Shown: positions 44,944-53,946, numbered from the stretch's first letter. The stretch is 61,691 nucleotides of DNA from CAZIGM01 sp964538675 (GCA_964538675.1 CAZIGM010000006.1:1-61691), one strand, 5' to 3'. Notes: generated by a model not told the origin, from the sequence alone. Numbers and translations are program-made.

Positions 44944-47900
44944 ATGCACCTTAAAAGGCTCGAAATAAATGGATTTAAATCATTTGCAGATAAAACTCAA
45001 TTAGAATTTGTTGACGGAATTGTAGCTATTGTTGGTCCTAACGGAAGTGGTAAGAGTAATATTACTGATGCTATTCGTTGGGTTTTAGGTGAACAAAGTG
45101 CCAAGAATTTGCGTGGTACGAAAATGGACGATATTATTTTTTCAGGAAGCGATAGTAGAAAGCCAGTAAATTATGCTGAGGTTTCTATTATTTTAGATAA
45201 TCAAAATAGATCTTTAAATATAGATTATTCTGAAGTTATGATTACAAGAAGATTATATAGGTCTGGGGAAAGTGAATATTTTATTAATAAACAAAATTGT
45301 CGTTTGAAAGATATTTCTGAGTTATTTATGGATACTGGGGTTGGAAAAGAAGCTTATTCAATAATTGGACAAGGAAAAATTGACGAAATACTCAGCTCTA
45401 AAGCTGAAGATCGTCGTGGGATATTTGAAGAGGCCGCAGGGATTGTTAGGTATAAATCAAGAAAGAAGGAAGCGAAAAAAAAGCTTGAAGAAACCGAACA
45501 TAATTTAGTTCGCATATATGATTTAATATCAGAATTAGAAGATCAAGTAGATCCATTAAAAGCTCAATCAGAAAAAGCAAAATTATATAAAGAACATATT
45601 AAACAAATGAAGGACCTAAATATAAAAATATATGTTCATGATATTGAAAATACATATCAATCATGGCAAGAGACAGAGATATTGAGAAGAGAATTATCAG
45701 AACAACAGGTAATATTAAGTTCTGATGTTAATCAGATTGATACTTCAATAGAAAAAAAACGATGGGAAATTAATCAAATAGATAAAGAGCTAGAAGAATT
45801 ACACAAAAAACTTGTTGAAGTAAGTGAAAGAGTTGAACAGGCTGAAGGTAAAAAAGAAGTGCTTAAAGAAAGAGAAAGAAATCAAGACAGTAATAGAAAC
45901 AGTATTATTGAATCAATTGATAAATTATTAAATAAGAAAACAGAATTGATTAAAGAATTAAACTATGAACAAGAGAGTTTGACTAAAATAGAATCTAAAA
46001 TTGAGATCTTGTCTAAAAAATTAGCTGAAGAGGAAAGCTCTCTAAATGGAATGTTAGCAAATAGTGAATCGCAAATAGAGTTATACAAAGAGGAGTATTT
46101 TGAATGTTTAAACGAAATAGCTACACTTCGTAATGATATAAGTCATTCTCTTAACACGATAAATAGTTTAGTTTATCGTGTAGAAAAACTAAAAAATGAA
46201 AAAGAACAAACTGTTAAAAAATCAAATTTAATTTCTAACAATCTTAAAAATCTTAAGGATGAAATTAAGATAAAACAAAACGAGTTAACCAAGTTATCTA
46301 ATGAACAAAATAATATTTTTGTAAAAATCAAGGAATCGTCTGACCAAATTAATATAATTGAATCTGAGATTAGAAATGATCAAGAAAACCTTAATGCTTT
46401 AAGTTCAAGGCAGGAAGTACTAATAGAGATGCAATCAGATTTTTCGGGTTTTAATTATGGGGTTAAAGAGATACTTAAACTTAGAGAGTCTAATCGAATA
46501 GGTGGAATACATGGAGCAGTCGCTGAGTTAATTAAAACATCTAAGCAATATGAATTGGCAATTGAAACTGCTTTAGGTGGTTCTTTACAGCATATTGTTG
46601 TTGAATCAGAAAGTGTTGGAAGACAAGCAATTTCATATTTAAAAGAGAATAATAATGGCAGGGCAACTTTTTTACCACTTGATGTAATAAAGGGAAAAGC
46701 CTTTGGGAATTATGATCTTGATAAAATTAAAAACACATCAGGCTATATAGGTCTTGCAATAAATCTGGTAGATATGAATTCTAAATATTCATCTATTGGA
46801 GAATTTTTATTAGGTCAGGTTGTTATTACATCCAATCTTAAATCAGCAAATGAAATTGCAAAGAAGTTGGGCTATTCAAAACGTATCGTTACATTAGAAG
46901 GGGATATTGTAAATCCTGGTGGTTCAATGACTGGTGGAAAGGTTGAGAAGAAAAAAAATAATATTTTAGGGAGACAACGTGAAATTGATGAGTTGGCTAT
47001 AAAAATCGAAAGCATTAGAAAGTTGATTTTAAATAAACAGTCTAAATGCGATGAGTTTAAGAATTCACAATTTTGTTTAAATGAAAAAATAGAGAAGTTA
47101 AAGGAAGAATTCGAGCAAAAAAAATTAATTATTCAAGAAATTCAAGCAAACTATTTTCAAATAGAATTCGAGCAAAAAAATATATCTGAACGGATTTTAT
47201 ATCTAGATCAAGACTATCAACAGAGTTTTTCCGAATTAGAAGTTTCGAGAAAAGAAGAAATAGAATTGAAAGAAAAATTAGAGAATAAAAAAATAAATGA
47301 GCAAAGTCTTCAAGAGAAAATTGAGAAAGCGGACTCAAATCGCAAACAGGATGAATCAATCAAAGACGATATTAATAAATCGATTATAGATTTAAAAATT
47401 AATTTAGCTCGAATAAACCAAGAGAGAGATAACAAAACCATAATAGTTAGTAAATTGAAAGCAGAAATTGATGAATTAGTTATCTTAATCGATCAAAACC
47501 AAAAGACTTTAATCCATTTAGAAAAAGAACTATCTTCTCAACAAAACTCAAAAGAAGAGGTTAATATCTCGATTGAGCAATTGAGAAAAGAAAAAGAGTC
47601 TACGCAAGATATGATAACAAAGCAACGTCAAATTAGATTAAAACATTCATTAGATATTGATAATGAATTAGCAGGTTCAAAGGATATAAGAAGTAAATTA
47701 AAAATTTCGGAAGACCATTTACATCAAAGCGAAATTAAATTAAGTCGGCTAGATACACAATTAGAAAACTTGTTAAAGCAATTAGCCGAAGAATATGAAA
47801 TGAGTTATGAATGGGCTAAAGATAATGTAGAAAAAATAGAGAACATAAGTAAAGCAAGAACAGAATTGGTTAAGATAAAAAATATATTACAATCATTAGG

Positions 47901-48513
47901 TGAAGTTAATCTAGGTGCTATTGAGGAATACGAAAGAGTATCTGAAAGGTATAATTTTTTGAATATTCAACGTGATGATTTAATAAATGCAAAAGAAACG
48001 CTATATAAAGTGATTGAAGAAGTAGATGAAGAAATGACTAAGCTTTTTTATGAGAGCTTTGAAGCAATCCGAGAACAGTTCCAAATTGTTTTTGTTAAAT
48101 TGTTTAATGGAGGTAGAGCTGATTTAATTTTATCAGACCCAGATAATATTTTAGATACTGGGATTGAGGTAGTTGCCCAGCCACCAGGAAAAAAATTGCA
48201 AAATCTAGCGTTATTGTCTGGGGGGGAAAAAGCTTTAACAGCTATCACTTTATTATTTGCCATATTAAGAGTAAAACCAGTTCCTTTTTCTGTCTTGGAT
48301 GAAGTAGATGCAGCATTAGATGATCCTAATGTAATAAGATTTTCTGAATATCTAAGGGAATTTTGTAAAGATACTCAATTTATCGTTGTTACACATCGTA
48401 AAGGTACGATGGAAGGAGTAGACATTTTATATGGAGTTACTATGCAAGAAGCTGGTGTATCTAGATTAGTCTCTGTGAAATTTGAAGAGAAGGAAAAAGT
48501 AGAAGCGATATAA
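44944..48513 (+). CDS. smc: Chromosome segregation protein SMC
   Basis: A 1189-residue condensin subunit. N-terminal Walker A GPNGSGKSN at 31-39, long coiled coil (about 170-505), hinge (about 520-640, GIHGAVAELIKTSKQYELAI), returning coiled coil (about 675-1030), then signature LSGGEKALTAI and Walker B FSVLDEVDAALDD. Full length. GGGGAG precedes ATG 44944. It starts the smc-ftsY unit; the rnc/acpP genes that often precede smc are not here. Confidence 0.96.
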   Translation: MHLKRLEINGFKSFADKTQLEFVDGIVAIVGPNGSGKSNITDAIRWVLGEQSAKNLRGTKMDDIIFSGSDSRKPVNYAEVSIILDNQNRSLNIDYSEVMITRRLYRSGESEYFINKQNCRLKDISELFMDTGVGKEAYSIIGQGKIDEILSSKAEDRRGIFEEAAGIVRYKSRKKEAKKKLEETEHNLVRIYDLISELEDQVDPLKAQSEKAKLYKEHIKQMKDLNIKIYVHDIENTYQSWQETEILRRELSEQQVILSSDVNQIDTSIEKKRWEINQIDKELEELHKKLVEVSERVEQAEGKKEVLKERERNQDSNRNSIIESIDKLLNKKTELIKELNYEQESLTKIESKIEILSKKLAEEESSLNGMLANSESQIELYKEEYFECLNEIATLRNDISHSLNTINSLVYRVEKLKNEKEQTVKKSNLISNNLKNLKDEIKIKQNELTKLSNEQNNIFVKIKESSDQINIIESEIRNDQENLNALSSRQEVLIEMQSDFSGFNYGVKEILKLRESNRIGGIHGAVAELIKTSKQYELAIETALGGSLQHIVVESESVGRQAISYLKENNNGRATFLPLDVIKGKAFGNYDLDKIKNTSGYIGLAINLVDMNSKYSSIGEFLLGQVVITSNLKSANEIAKKLGYSKRIVTLEGDIVNPGGSMTGGKVEKKKNNILGRQREIDELAIKIESIRKLILNKQSKCDEFKNSQFCLNEKIEKLKEEFEQKKLIIQEIQANYFQIEFEQKNISERILYLDQDYQQSFSELEVSRKEEIELKEKLENKKINEQSLQEKIEKADSNRKQDESIKDDINKSIIDLKINLARINQERDNKTIIVSKLKAEIDELVILIDQNQKTLIHLEKELSSQQNSKEEVNISIEQLRKEKESTQDMITKQRQIRLKHSLDIDNELAGSKDIRSKLKISEDHLHQSEIKLSRLDTQLENLLKQLAEEYEMSYEWAKDNVEKIENISKARTELVKIKNILQSLGEVNLGAIEEYERVSERYNFLNIQRDDLINAKETLYKVIEEVDEEMTKLFYESFEAIREQFQIVFVKLFNGGRADLILSDPDNILDTGIEVVAQPPGKKLQNLALLSGGEKALTAITLLFAILRVKPVPFSVLDEVDAALDDPNVIRFSEYLREFCKDTQFIVVTHRKGTMEGVDILYGVTMQEAGVSRLVSVKFEEKEKVEAI

Positions 48514-48534
48514 TTCCTATAGGAGGAAAAATTA

Positions 48535-49488
48535 ATGGGTTTTTTTAATAAAGAAAAAGTTGAAACTTCGAAAAAATTTAAAGATGGTTTAGCAAAAACA
48601 AGAAATAATTTTATAGAAAAACTAGAGGGATTAATAAGTACTAGAAAAAAAATTGATGAAGAATTTTATGAAGAATTAGAGGAAATTTTAATAAGTGCTG
48701 ATATTGGGATTAATACCATTATGACACTTATTGAGCAGCTCAAAATAAATGTTAACTCCAAAAAAATCGAGGAGTCAGTAGAATTAAAAGCTTTTTTAGC
48801 TGAAGCTATATTAAATATTTTAGAAGTAGACGAGAAAAAGAATGTATTAAACGTTCAGAATGATAGATTAAATATTATTCTTTTTGTGGGCGTAAATGGT
48901 GTTGGCAAAACAACTTCAATAGGTAAATTGGCAAATAAATACAATAAAGAGGGTAAAAAAGTAATGTTAGCCGCTGGGGATACCTTCAGGGCTGGTGCAA
49001 TAGAACAATTAGAAATTTGGGGAGAACGAATAGGTGTAAATGTAATTAAACACCAAGCCGGATCAGACCCATCCGCAGTTATTTTTGATGCAATTCAATC
49101 TGCAAAAACAAAGAAGATAGATATGTTAATTTGTGATACGGCAGGGCGTCTTCATAATAAAATAAATTTAATGCAGGAGCTTAATAAAATTTTCCGTATA
49201 ATACAAAAGGAAATTCCTGATGCTCCACATGAGGTATTACTTGTTTTAGATGCTACTACAGGACAAAATGCATTACAACAAGCAAAATTGTTTAAAGAAT
49301 CAGCTAATGTTTCTGGGATAATTTTAACCAAGTTAGATGGAACAGCTAAGGGTGGAATAGTGATTTCAATTAGTCATGAATTAGGAATACCAGTTAAATA
49401 TGTTACTTTGGGTGAAAAGATTGATGATATTGAAGTGTTCAATCCTAAGCAATTTATTAATGCAATTTTCGAACAAGATTTATTTTAA
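48535..49488 (+). CDS. ftsY: Signal recognition particle receptor FtsY
   Basis: A 317-residue SRP GTPase that docks ribosome-SRP complexes at the membrane. NG domain only, with a short N-terminal helix in place of the long acidic A domain, as in many Bacillota. G1 is GVNGVGKTT (119-127), G3 DTAGRLHNK, G4 TKLDGTAKGG. AGGAGG precedes ATG 48535; 21 bases after smc. Confidence 0.95.
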   Translation: MGFFNKEKVETSKKFKDGLAKTRNNFIEKLEGLISTRKKIDEEFYEELEEILISADIGINTIMTLIEQLKINVNSKKIEESVELKAFLAEAILNILEVDEKKNVLNVQNDRLNIILFVGVNGVGKTTSIGKLANKYNKEGKKVMLAAGDTFRAGAIEQLEIWGERIGVNVIKHQAGSDPSAVIFDAIQSAKTKKIDMLICDTAGRLHNKINLMQELNKIFRIIQKEIPDAPHEVLLVLDATTGQNALQQAKLFKESANVSGIILTKLDGTAKGGIVISISHELGIPVKYVTLGEKIDDIEVFNPKQFINAIFEQDLF

Positions 49489-49510
49489 GAAATAAATAAA
49501 GTTAAAAAAC

Positions 49511-49540
49511 TTGACACTAATAAAGTAAATAGTTTATCAT
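49511..49540 (+). promoter_or_regulatory. Promoter for ylxM-ffh
   Basis: TTGACA (49511-49516) with TATCAT (49535-49540), spacer 18 bases, in the 97-base gap between ftsY and ylxM. A near-consensus -35 supports a separate start for ylxM-ffh and the genes beyond. Confidence 0.55.
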
Positions 49541-49585
49541 GTGTATATGTAAAGATATTTTACTTTACAGTTAGGCGGTGCAATT

Positions 49586-49921
49586 ATGCTTGATAAAACC
49601 ACAAAATACATTATACTTTATGATTTCTATCAAGATTTATTGACTGAAAAGCAAAAAAGGTATACAGAACTTTATTTTCAAGATGATTTATCCCTAGGAG
49701 AGATTGCGGAAGAGTTTGATATTTCTAGACAAGGGGTTTATGAGCATATTAAACGCACAGAAAAAATTTTAGATGAATATGAAGATAAACTTAAGTTATT
49801 TGAAAAACATGAAATTAGAAAAAAAATATTTGAAGACATTGAAAGCATATTAAATGGTACTCATGAAAATAAATATTTAGAGATAAAAGAACAAATAACG
49901 CTATTAAAGCGAATAGATTAG
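49586..49921 (+). CDS. ylxM: YlxM-family SRP-associated HTH protein
   Basis: A 111-residue helix-turn-helix protein (UPF0122), adjacent to ffh in most Bacillota and thought to modulate SRP. TEKQKRYTELYFQDDLSLGEIAEEF and ISRQGVYEHIKRTEKIL are the family's sigma-like HTH. Ends 12 bases before ffh. Confidence 0.93.
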   Translation: MLDKTTKYIILYDFYQDLLTEKQKRYTELYFQDDLSLGEIAEEFDISRQGVYEHIKRTEKILDEYEDKLKLFEKHEIRKKIFEDIESILNGTHENKYLEIKEQITLLKRID

Positions 49922-49933
49922 GAGGCAGTCAGA

Positions 49934-51280
49934 ATGGCTTTTGAAGGACTAACTAGCCGACTGCAGGAAACTTTTAATAAATTACGCGGAAAAGGTACAG
50001 TCTCAAAAGAAGATGTTGATATTACGATGCGAGAGGTCCGTTTAGCTTTATTAGAAGCTGACGTAAATTATAGAATCGTTAAAGATTTTATTGCAAAGGT
50101 TAAAGAAAGGGCTGTTGGGCAAGAAGTATTAAAAAGCTTAACACCTGGGCAGCAAGTTATTAAGGTAGTTAATGAAGAGTTAACAGCACTTATGGGTGGT
50201 AGTCAAAGCAAGTTACAATTATCTCCTAAACCTCCAACGATTATTTTGATGGTTGGATTACAAGGGGCTGGTAAAACCACTCATGCAGGTAAACTGGCTA
50301 AATATCTAACAAAACAAAATAAACAACCTTTGCTTGTAGCTGCTGATATTTATCGACCTGCTGCTGTTAAGCAACTGCAAGTTCTAGGAGAACAACTAGA
50401 CATTCCTGTTTTTAGTATGGAAAATAATACTTCACCAGTAGAAATTGTAAAAAATGGTTTTATATATGCTCAGAAGGAATTTAGAGATGTTATTATTATA
50501 GACACTGCAGGGCGACTTCATATAGATGACGAATTAATGAATGAACTATTGAAAATAAAAGAAGTAGCAAAACCTACAGAAACATTACTTGTTGTTGATG
50601 CAATGACAGGTCAGGATGCAGTTAATGTAGCTGATAGATTTAACGAACTACTTGGACTTACTGGAGTAGTTTTAACGAAGCTTGATGGTGACACACGTGG
50701 AGGAGCTGCAATTTCTGTTAAAGCTATGACTGGTTGTCCAATAAAATTCGTAGGTATGGGAGAAAAGCTAGATTTACTTGAGCCTTTTTATCCTGATCGT
50801 ATGGCTTCCAGAATTCTTGGTATGGGCGATGTACTTACTTTAATAGAAAAAGCACAGGATAATATCGATGAAAAAAAGGCCAAAGAATTAGAGAGAAAAT
50901 TAAAAAAGGCAGACTTATCATTTGATGATTATTTGTATCAACTCGAACAACTTAAAAAAATGGGTCCTATTGAGGATGTAATTGGAATGTTACCTGGTGC
51001 TAATAAATTAAAAGGATTAAAAGATATAAAGGTAAATGACAAGCAGTTAATTAGAACTGAAGCTATTATTAAATCTATGACTAAGAAAGAAAAAGAAAAT
51101 CCAGAGATTATTAATGCTAGTAGACGTTTGCGTATAGCTAATGGAAGTGGTACGACGATTCAAGATGTTAACCGTTTAATTAAACAGTTTGAAGATATGA
51201 AAAAAATGATGAAACAATTTTCTGGAGGTACTAAAAAGGGAAAAGGAAAGAAAGGGTTAAATAAATTTCCTTTCATGTAA
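49934..51280 (+). CDS. ffh: Signal recognition particle protein Ffh
   Basis: A 448-residue SRP54 homolog. N domain (1-100), G domain with G1 GLQGAGKT (108-115), DTAGRLHIDDELM and TKLDGDTRGGAA, and a C-terminal M domain (about 300-435) with the RNA-binding region and methionines such as MKKMMKQFSGG. Basic C-terminus. Binds 4.5S/SRP RNA (not in window) and signal sequences. AGGAGGC before ATG 49934. Confidence 0.96.
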   Translation: MAFEGLTSRLQETFNKLRGKGTVSKEDVDITMREVRLALLEADVNYRIVKDFIAKVKERAVGQEVLKSLTPGQQVIKVVNEELTALMGGSQSKLQLSPKPPTIILMVGLQGAGKTTHAGKLAKYLTKQNKQPLLVAADIYRPAAVKQLQVLGEQLDIPVFSMENNTSPVEIVKNGFIYAQKEFRDVIIIDTAGRLHIDDELMNELLKIKEVAKPTETLLVVDAMTGQDAVNVADRFNELLGLTGVVLTKLDGDTRGGAAISVKAMTGCPIKFVGMGEKLDLLEPFYPDRMASRILGMGDVLTLIEKAQDNIDEKKAKELERKLKKADLSFDDYLYQLEQLKKMGPIEDVIGMLPGANKLKGLKDIKVNDKQLIRTEAIIKSMTKKEKENPEIINASRRLRIANGSGTTIQDVNRLIKQFEDMKKMMKQFSGGTKKGKGKKGLNKFPFM

Positions 51281-51312
51281 AATAAGAAGCTTACAAAGGG
51301 GGTGAATAAGTT

Positions 51313-51585
51313 ATGGCAGTTCGTATTCGTTTAAAGCGTATGGGTGCAAAAAAGTCACCATTTTATCGTGTTGTAGTAGCAGATTCCCGTTCTCCTCGTG
51401 ATGGTCGTTTTATTGAAGAGATTGGGATTTATAATCCATTAACTCAACCTGTTGAAGTTAAAATCGATGAGGAAAAAGCATTAAAATGGTTACAAAATGG
51501 TGCGAAACCATCAGATACAGTACGCAGTTTATTTAGTAAAGCTGGTCTAATGACAAAGTTTCATGAGTCAAAACTGAATAAGTAA
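51313..51585 (+). CDS. rpsP: 30S ribosomal protein S16
   Basis: A 90-residue ribosomal protein; MAVRIRLKRMGAKKSPFYRVVVADSRSPRDG is nearly the family consensus. GGGGGTGA precedes ATG 51313. Part of the ffh-rpsP-khpA-rimM-trmD-rplS cluster. Confidence 0.97.
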   Translation: MAVRIRLKRMGAKKSPFYRVVVADSRSPRDGRFIEEIGIYNPLTQPVEVKIDEEKALKWLQNGAKPSDTVRSLFSKAGLMTKFHESKLNK

Positions 51586-51677
51586 CATATTTCTAATAAA
51601 ATAATTTTACTTAGAAGCTCACAAAAACCTATAAGTATTGTTTGTTAAAATGGTTGTATTGGAGGGCAAAATTTATT

Positions 51678-51905
51678 ATGAGAGAATTAGTGGAAGTTCT
51701 TGCTAAAGCACTCGTTGATAATCCTGAAAAAGTTCTTGTTAATGAAATTATAGAGGAAAATCAAATAATTTACGAATTATCTGTTGCCCCTGAAGATATG
51801 GGAAAGATAATTGGTAAAAAAGGTCGCATTGCTAAGACGATAAGGACATTTGTAAGCGCGGCAGCAATTAAAGAAAAAAAACGAATTACCATAGAAATCA
51901 TCTAA
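51678..51905 (+). CDS. khpA: KH-domain RNA-binding protein KhpA
   Basis: A 75-residue single KH-domain protein (YlqC). The GxxG loop is IGKKGRIAKTIR after MGKI. Works with KhpB in RNA binding and cell-size control in other Bacillota. GGAGGG is 11 bases before ATG 51678, a little far; a longer frame from TTG 51642 has no ribosome-binding site and would add 12 residues not seen in the family. Confidence 0.92.
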   Translation: MRELVEVLAKALVDNPEKVLVNEIIEENQIIYELSVAPEDMGKIIGKKGRIAKTIRTFVSAAAIKEKKRITIEII

Positions 51906-51939
51906 GAAAAGGTTTGGGGAGTTATCTCCGCCTTTTTCT
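51905..51939 (+). terminator. Terminator or attenuator before rimM
   Basis: GGAG-TTAT-CTCC (51918-51929) forms the top of a hairpin whose base is AGAAAAGG (51905-51912) with CCTTTTTCT (51931-51939), interrupted by an asymmetric loop. Short T-run at the end. Possibly partial termination between khpA and rimM. Confidence 0.55.
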
Positions 51940-51961
51940 ATAGAAGGGAGATTAATAGTAA

Positions 51962-52486
51962 TTGACTTCTCAATTTTTTAGAGTCGGAAAAGTAGTGAAT
52001 ACACATGGAATTAAAGGCGAAATAAAAATATATTCATATACTGATTTTGCAGAAGAGCGTTTTGCAGAAGGGAATCAATTATTTATTGGCGAGATTGGTA
52101 ATCCGACTAATTATTCGATAGAGATACAATATTCTAAATCTTACAAGAATATGTACATATTAAAGTTTCAACAACTCAATATAATAAATGATGTTGAAAA
52201 ATTTAAAAATCTTTATTTATGGATACCTAAAGAGCAACAAAAAGAACTTGATAAAGATGAGTTTTACTACCACCAAATTATAGGTTGTAAAGTTGTAACG
52301 ACAGAAGGACAAGAGTTGGGTGTTGTAAAAGAAATATTGTCTCCTGGTGCTAATGATGTTTGGGTTGTAAAATCAAATGATAAAAAAGAGGATATACTTA
52401 TACCATATATTGAACCTGTAGTTAAAGAGGTTAATCTTGAGGATAAAAAAATAATTATTAAAATTATTGAGGGATTAATAGATTAG
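51962..52486 (+). CDS. rimM: Ribosome maturation factor RimM
   Basis: A 174-residue protein for 30S maturation around S19. N-terminal RimM domain (FRVGKVVNTHGIKGEIKIYSYTD) and C-terminal PRC-barrel (about 95-172, EFYYHQIIGCKVVT). Start is TTG 51962 with AAGGGAG upstream. Fourteen bases before trmD. Confidence 0.92.
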   Translation: MTSQFFRVGKVVNTHGIKGEIKIYSYTDFAEERFAEGNQLFIGEIGNPTNYSIEIQYSKSYKNMYILKFQQLNIINDVEKFKNLYLWIPKEQQKELDKDEFYYHQIIGCKVVTTEGQELGVVKEILSPGANDVWVVKSNDKKEDILIPYIEPVVKEVNLEDKKIIIKIIEGLID

Positions 52487-52499
52487 ATTAGGTGATAAG

Positions 52500-53219
52500 A
52501 TGAAAATAGATGTGTTAACTCTTTTTCCGGAAATGTTTCATGGTGTATTTAATTCAAGTATTTTGAAGAAAGCTCAAGAAAAAAAGGCTGTGTTTATAGA
52601 TTTAATTAATTTTAGAGATTTTTCTACTAACAAACATAAGATGGTAGATGACTACCCTTATGGTGGGGGAAATGGTATGGTTTTAAAACCTGAACCTATA
52701 TTTGATGCTGTTGAATCTATAGAAAATTGGCAAAAGGCTAAAATAATTTTATTAACTCCCCAAGGTAAAGTATTTAATCAAAAGATTGCTGAAGAATTAG
52801 TAGACAATGAACATCTAATCTTTATCTGTGGACATTATGAAGGATTTGATGAAAGGATTAGGGAACATTTAGTAACAGATGAATTATCGATAGGTGATTT
52901 CATCATGACTGGTGGGGAATTGGCAGCTATGGTTGTGGTTGATAGTGTTGTAAGATTACTGCCATCTGTTTTGGGAAATGAGCAGTCTTCTATTACTGAT
53001 TCGTTTAGTTTTGGATTATTAGAATATCCTCAATATACTAGACCGGAAATCTACAGAAACTGGAAGGTACCAGGAATATTACTTTCAGGTCATCATGAGA
53101 ACATTAGTAATTGGCGTAAAAGAGAAGCATTAAAGAGGACTATGGATCGAAGACGTGATCTTATTAATATTGAAATGTTAAGTGAGGATGAAAAAAAAAT
53201 ATTGAAACAGTTGGACTAA
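52500..53219 (+). CDS. trmD: tRNA (guanine37-N1)-methyltransferase TrmD
   Basis: A 239-residue SPOUT methyltransferase that makes m1G37. MKIDVLTLFPEMF, the SAM knot region GHYEGFDERI and LSIGDFIMTGGELAAM are conserved, as is YPQYTRPEIYRNWKVP. Full length, in normal synteny. Confidence 0.96.
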   Translation: MKIDVLTLFPEMFHGVFNSSILKKAQEKKAVFIDLINFRDFSTNKHKMVDDYPYGGGNGMVLKPEPIFDAVESIENWQKAKIILLTPQGKVFNQKIAEELVDNEHLIFICGHYEGFDERIREHLVTDELSIGDFIMTGGELAAMVVVDSVVRLLPSVLGNEQSSITDSFSFGLLEYPQYTRPEIYRNWKVPGILLSGHHENISNWRKREALKRTMDRRRDLINIEMLSEDEKKILKQLD

Positions 53220-53221
53220 CC

Positions 53222-53343
53222 ATCTATTTTAATATGTTAGTTGTGTTTCAATTTATATTATGATAGAATATCTACTGTTGATTAAGGTGGTCCGCTAGCT
53301 GATAAATCAGTTATGAACATCTATGTGGAAGGAGGGAATCAAC
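53222..53343 (+). ncRNA. Candidate ribosomal protein L19 leader
   Basis: The 122 bases between trmD and rplS include a small hairpin CTGAT-AA-ATCAG (53299-53310) and GGTGGTCCGCTAGC before the ribosome-binding site. An autoregulatory L19 leader is known at this place in Bacillota. Assignment is from position and size; I could not match the full consensus. Confidence 0.4.
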
Positions 53344-53685
53344 ATGAATATAGTAGAACAAATTGCAAGAGAAAATCTTCGCACAGATATTCCTGAGTTT
53401 CGTGCAGGTGACACAATTCGTGCACATGTTAAGGTAATCGAAGGACAACGTGAGCGTATCCAAATATTTGAAGGTGTTGTTATTAAAAGACGTGGTTCAG
53501 GTATTAGTTCAACTTTTACTGTTCGTAAAATCTCTAATGGAATAGGAGTTGAGCGTACATTACCTCTACATTCTCCTAAAATTAGTAAAATTGAGGTTGT
53601 TCGTCGAGGTAAAGTACGTCAGGCAAAACTATATTATTTGCGTAAATTACGAGGTAAAAAAGCTCGTATCAAAGAGAGAATGTAA
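53344..53685 (+). CDS. rplS: 50S ribosomal protein L19
   Basis: A 113-residue ribosomal protein. FRAGDTIRAHVKVIEGQRERIQ, FEGVVIKRRGSGISSTFTVR and the end RGKKARIKER are family hallmarks. GGAAGGAGGG (53327-53336) is spaced for ATG 53344; an upstream ATG at 53323 lies before that site and is not needed. Confidence 0.96.
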   Translation: MNIVEQIARENLRTDIPEFRAGDTIRAHVKVIEGQRERIQIFEGVVIKRRGSGISSTFTVRKISNGIGVERTLPLHSPKISKIEVVRRGKVRQAKLYYLRKLRGKKARIKERM

Positions 53686-53704
53686 TTACTTAAATACAAA
53701 AAAT

Positions 53705-53734
53705 GGGGCTTGTTTTATACAAGTCTCTTTTTAT
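53705..53734 (+). terminator. Rho-independent terminator after rplS
   Basis: GGGGCTTGT (53705-53713) pairs with ACAAGTCTC (53719-53727) including G-T wobbles, loop TTTAT, followed by TTTTTATT. It ends the trmD/rplS unit just before repeat copy F. Confidence 0.75.
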
Positions 53735-53739
53735 TCAAT

Positions 53740-53931
53740 TATTCAGATATGATAAGTCTCACATAGCACGACTAAATGCTTTAGCATTATAGCGTGACTT
53801 GTACTCTTGAGTACTAATATCGCAGAAGACGCGATAAAAGTTCGGCTTTACCCAAATTTCATCAAAAAAATGTTGAATATAGGATAAGTCTCACTAATAT
53901 CGCAGAAGACGCGATAAAAGTTCGGCTTTAT
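53740..53931 (+). repeat. Mosaic hairpin repeat, copy F (two units, leader of the signal peptidase pair)
   Basis: Unit 1: head ATTCAGATATGATAAG and GTCTCAC, no P1, then P2 CACG (53767-53770)/CGTG (53793-53796) around AATGC/GCATT, P3 GTACTCTTGAGTAC (53801-53814), and in place of P4 a different hairpin TATCGC-AGAAGAC-GCGATA (53818-53836), then P5. Unit 2 (53872-53931): linker GAATATAGGATAAG, GTCTCAC, the same TATCGC hairpin (53898-53916) and P5. A 36-base block is identical in both, 80 bases apart. The lepB ribosome-binding site follows directly. Confidence 0.85.
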
Positions 53932-53946
53932 ATAAGGGGATATGGT

